This document shows, piece after piece, positions 61,463 through 64,000 of a stretch of 64,000 nt of DNA (its first letter is position 1; each line of letters begins with the position of its first letter). Under the pieces are notes generated by a model. The model was given only the letters and a program-made list of their open reading frames with translations, had not been told where the DNA came from and ran no database searches. The DNA is taken from NCBI GenBank assembly GCA_937899715.1, contig CALCNX010000072.1, positions 1-64,000 on the forward strand, read 5' to 3'. Origin of the DNA: an uncultured bacterium (lineage in GTDB: Bacteria > Bacteroidota > Ignavibacteria > Kapaibacteriales > UBA4661). A program made the position numbers and the translations under genes.

Positions 61463-62455
61463 TTGGCTTCAATCCTCATCACTGGCGGCGCGGGCTTCAT
61501 CGGACAAGCTATCACACGCGCTCTTTCAGAGAATTCGTCTAATACCATTACCCTCGTGGATAATTTCGCTCGTGGACGCATAGACGCTGACTTACAGTCA
61601 GTTCTTGACCGCCCGAATGTCACATTTATACAAGGTGATGTTACCGACGCTGCTTTTTTTGAAACTCTCCCCACCAATTTTGACTATATTTACCATCTGG
61701 CAGCAGTCATTGGTGTTCGGAACGTCATGGAAAAACCCGATAAAGTCTTGTACGTGAACGCAATTTCGACACTGCTGCTCTTTGAATATGCAAAACGTCT
61801 GCCGAACTTAAAGCGGATTCTTTTTTCCAGCACAAGCGAGATTTACGCCGGAACGCTCAAGCACTTCGGCATTACCGTTCCAACGCCCGAAACAGAGCCA
61901 CTCACGCTGGATGACATTTCGTCGCCGCGCACGACGTATATGCTCAGCAAAATGTACGGCGAATCTATCTGCTTCAATTACGGTCGGCTCTACAACATCC
62001 CTTTTACGATAGTACGCTATCACAACGTCTATGGTCCGCGCATGGGATTTTTGCACGTTGTTCCCGAAATGTTTATCAAAATACGAGACAATGACGGCGG
62101 TACGATTGACGTTGCCTCACCCTCGCATACACGAGCGTTTTGCTACATTGATGATGCCGTACAATCAACAATCTTGGTCACGGAACACGCACAAACTCAA
62201 GGCAAAATCATCAATATTGGCAATCAAGAGCAAGAAATCGCCATACGCGATTTGGTGAAAACGATTGCGAAGGTCATGGACAAAACAATTACCTTAAATG
62301 AACTACCCGACACGCCCGGCTCTCCGGCACGTCGCTGCCCTGACACCAGCAAAATCAAGACACTCACGGGTTTTGTGCCCAAGATTGGTCTTGAGGAAGG
62401 TCTATCACGAATGTATGCGTGGTATGCAGACAAACTGGATTCACGCCACGAGTAA
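61463..62455 (+). CDS. NAD-dependent sugar epimerase/dehydratase (extended SDR)
   Basis: The 330-aa protein has the NAD loop TGGAGFIGQAI, the catalytic YMLSKMYGE (YxxxK), the Ser of FSSTSEIYAG and VRYHNVYGPRMGFLHVVPE for the sugar nucleotide. It is related to UDP-glucose 4-epimerases and dTDP-glucose dehydratases; the product is not told by sequence. The only start is TTG at 61463, since no in-frame ATG precedes the Rossmann motif. A Uma2 gene and a sugar nucleotidyltransferase follow, so it likely belongs to glycan synthesis. Confidence 0.88.
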   Translation: MASILITGGAGFIGQAITRALSENSSNTITLVDNFARGRIDADLQSVLDRPNVTFIQGDVTDAAFFETLPTNFDYIYHLAAVIGVRNVMEKPDKVLYVNAISTLLLFEYAKRLPNLKRILFSSTSEIYAGTLKHFGITVPTPETEPLTLDDISSPRTTYMLSKMYGESICFNYGRLYNIPFTIVRYHNVYGPRMGFLHVVPEMFIKIRDNDGGTIDVASPSHTRAFCYIDDAVQSTILVTEHAQTQGKIINIGNQEQEIAIRDLVKTIAKVMDKTITLNELPDTPGSPARRCPDTSKIKTLTGFVPKIGLEEGLSRMYAWYADKLDSRHE

Positions 62456-62478
62456 TTACGAGAGCGGAAGTAAAAACT

Positions 62479-63099
62479 ATGAACGCAGTACAAAAATTTC
62501 ACCCCGTATCGGCAAATATTTATCTGCACGAAGACGTATATTTGCAGCACGAGATTGAGGCAATGGAAAAGACCGAGTACATCGCAGGTGTACTCTACCC
62601 ACGCTGGCAAATGATGGCAGGCGGGCGCTTGCGGCATAATGTTGTGTGTGGGAACCTGATTCGCGCCTTGGGCAATAAACTTGCCGGGAGCAAATGTCGC
62701 ACCTTAACAAGCGACACCCGCGTTCACACAGCCCGCATCCCGGCGTATTTGTACCCTGATGTAGTGGTACTCTGCGGCAAGCCGGAACTTCGCAAGCATC
62801 ATTCACTCGTCAATCCGACGCTTCTTGTGGAAGTAACCTCGCCCAGTAGCGTCGAGTATGACCGTACAACAAAACTCCTCATCTACGATGCAATTCCATC
62901 GGTGCAAGAGTACCTCGTTGTCTCGCACACAGCCGATGAGGTGATGCTTTTTCGTCGTGATGATGCCGGAAGACTCGCATTTGTTGAGGTTGCCGCCGAG
63001 AATATCACGCTGACTTCCGTGGGCTGTACGCTGCGTGTGGAAGAAATTTTTGAAGATACCGACTTTGAAGAAGATGAAAACGAAGGCAACGACGAATAA
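62479..63099 (+). CDS. Uma2-family (DUF820) putative endonuclease
   Basis: The 206-aa protein has the PD-(D/E)xK-like core of the Uma2 family: YLYPDVVVLCG with the metal Asp, LLVEVTSPSS with the Glu, and DRTTKLLIYDAIPSVQEYLV with the Lys. The family expands in cyanobacteria and FCB bacteria and has no well-proven role. The tail is very acidic. It is set between two sugar-nucleotide genes, with 23 bases to the epimerase, and is probably a passenger in that run. Confidence 0.85.
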   Translation: MNAVQKFHPVSANIYLHEDVYLQHEIEAMEKTEYIAGVLYPRWQMMAGGRLRHNVVCGNLIRALGNKLAGSKCRTLTSDTRVHTARIPAYLYPDVVVLCGKPELRKHHSLVNPTLLVEVTSPSSVEYDRTTKLLIYDAIPSVQEYLVVSHTADEVMLFRRDDAGRLAFVEVAAENITLTSVGCTLRVEEIFEDTDFEEDENEGNDE

Positions 63100-63143
63100 A
63101 TACAATCAATAGCTAATCACGTATTCAAGCACGAAAAACAACC

Positions 63144-63851
63144 ATGAAAGCAGTTATCCTTGCAGGTGGACTAGGCACACGTCTCCGCCCGTTTACGAAT
63201 GTTATTCCCAAACCTCTTCTCCCGCTGGGCGAAGGCGAACCGGCGATGATGGAAGTCCAAATCCAAATGCTGAAAACGCATGGCTTTGATGAAATCTACG
63301 TTGCCACAAATTACAAGTCCGAAATGGTGGAGGCTTTTTTGGGCGATGGCTCTAAGTACGGCGTAAAGCTGACTTTTAGCCAAGAAGATAAACCACTTGG
63401 AACCTGTGGACCAATCACCTTGCTTAAAGACCGCTTAACAGAGCCATTCTTGCTGATGAACGGTGATATTCTGACCGCGCTGGACTTTACGAAGGCGTAC
63501 AATTTTGCACTCGCATCAGACGCAAACTTTGTGGTGATGACCAAAGAAATTATCACTCCCTTTGCCTTTGGGAAGATTACCACCGAGGGCGATTATATCA
63601 CCAACGTTGAAGAAAAGCCGGATTTCAAATTTGAGATATTGTCCGGGATTTATTTCTTGAAACCTGCACTGTTCGACATCATCCCCGATGACACCTACTA
63701 TGGCATTGATACACTCATTAAGGATTTACTTGCACGGAACATGAAAGTTGGGCGCTATCTCATGCACGAATACTGGCTCGACATCGGGCGTGTGAACGAC
63801 TATGAAGCCGCTCAGGTGGCGTACAAAGAACATTTCAAACCGACGGAGTAA
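63144..63851 (+). CDS. Sugar-1-phosphate nucleotidyltransferase
   Basis: The 235-aa protein is a single nucleotidyltransferase domain with VILAGGLGTRLRPFTNVIPK at the start (GG.GTRL and PKPLLP), LLMNGDILTAL with the metal Asp and VEEKPDFKF for the sugar. It is related to mannose-1-phosphate or glucose-1-phosphate transferases and resembles, without the extra domains, the N-terminal part of the fusion at the left end of the window. The sugar is unknown. It ends 57 bases before the mutase gene. Confidence 0.9.
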   Translation: MKAVILAGGLGTRLRPFTNVIPKPLLPLGEGEPAMMEVQIQMLKTHGFDEIYVATNYKSEMVEAFLGDGSKYGVKLTFSQEDKPLGTCGPITLLKDRLTEPFLLMNGDILTALDFTKAYNFALASDANFVVMTKEIITPFAFGKITTEGDYITNVEEKPDFKFEILSGIYFLKPALFDIIPDDTYYGIDTLIKDLLARNMKVGRYLMHEYWLDIGRVNDYEAAQVAYKEHFKPTE

Positions 63852-63908
63852 TATTTCCACTGATTCACTTCGGTTTTATTCTTTCACATTTCATTCCTTG
63901 ATTGCATT

Positions 63909-64000
63909 ATGCAAGCCTACCAACCGAAAAACAACATCCGCATCGTTACGGCTGCCTCGCTCTTCGACGGACACGATGCTGCTATCAATATCATGCGCCG
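63909..64000 (+). CDS. Cobalamin-dependent methylmalonyl-CoA mutase family protein, N-terminus (cut by window end)
   Basis: Only 30 codons are visible: MQAYQPKNNIRIVTAASLFD and then GHDAAINIMRR. The stretch TAASLFDGHDAAINIMRR is what I recall from the B12-binding start of the long IcmF-type isobutyryl-CoA/methylmalonyl-CoA mutase fusions of Bacteroidota, where the cobalamin domain comes first, followed by a MeaB-type GTPase and the mutase. The rest lies outside the window, so the domains after this cannot be checked. Confidence 0.6.
   Translation, partial: MQAYQPKNNIRIVTAASLFDGHDAAINIMR

Overview
The window is 64 kb of ordinary, gene-dense bacterial chromosome with no rRNA, tRNA, insertion sequence, prophage or CRISPR that I could see. 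Several things point to the Bacteroidota/Chlorobiota (FCB) superphylum. The primary sigma factor is short (287 aa). Four promoters carry the -33 TTTG / -7 TAnnTTTG type of element. Shine-Dalgarno sites are sparse. One secreted protein ends in a type IX secretion (Por) sorting domain, and there is a GWxTD-domain protein and a TonB-dependent receptor. A class III polyhydroxyalkanoate (PHA) synthase and chemoreceptors suggest a free-living, motile member, perhaps near Kapabacteria/Ignavibacteria; that placement is inference.

Layout. 0.1-5.8 kb (+): sugar-nucleotide transferase fused to a degenerate phosphomannomutase, PTS IIA-like protein, glutaminyl cyclase, Lgt, DUF1232. 5.9-8.1 kb: secreted IPT/TIG repeat protein. 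8.3-9.4 kb: gcvT. 9.5-16.1 kb (-): MarR regulator with an orphan ABC permease, two cyclophilins with uppP, a sphingolipid-methyltransferase-like cyclopropane synthase family enzyme, OsmC, and a LamG protein. 16.3-22.8 kb (+): family 4 uracil-DNA glycosylase, rpoD, ftsY, an acetyltransferase with an SpsF-like cytidylyltransferase, ABC-F. 23.3-27.9 kb (+): TonB receptor, YfiR and CHASE8 chemoreceptor. 28-31.5 kb (+): rsmG, acyl-CoA dehydrogenase, hydrolase, lipoprotein. 31.5-36 kb (-): recA-tatA-tatB-gatA-hemW. 36.2-37.9 kb (+): DoxX-like protein and scpA. 38-41.6 kb (-): phaE, a small protein, phaC, phaJ. 42-46 kb (-): GT2, EamA, ymdB, plsY-like, gmhB. 46-49.2 kb (-): acyl-CoA ligase and queA. 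49.2-54.6 kb (+): M16 peptidase and a signalling group (chemoreceptor, STAS/SEC14, receiver-histidine kinase). Then a gene-free stretch that may make a small RNA, rsgA (-), recJ, GWxTD, TPR, epimerase, Uma2 and a second sugar nucleotidyltransferase. The start of a cobalamin-dependent mutase runs off the end.

The strongest new signals are regulatory. A palindrome GTTGA-N4-TCAAC occurs four times, always in gene-free upstream DNA: before the MarR gene (over its -33 element), an acyl-CoA dehydrogenase, a DoxX-like gene and phaE. This suggests a local MarR-type regulon joining fatty-acid oxidation to PHA storage. Second, a TonB receptor, a YfiR-like periplasmic protein and a CHASE8 chemoreceptor form what looks like a YfiR-CHASE8 control unit wired to chemotaxis instead of cyclic-di-GMP. 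Third, an intrinsic terminator between recJ and the GWxTD gene carries the next gene's ATG in its apical loop. Function calls rest on motif reading only; no database search was run.
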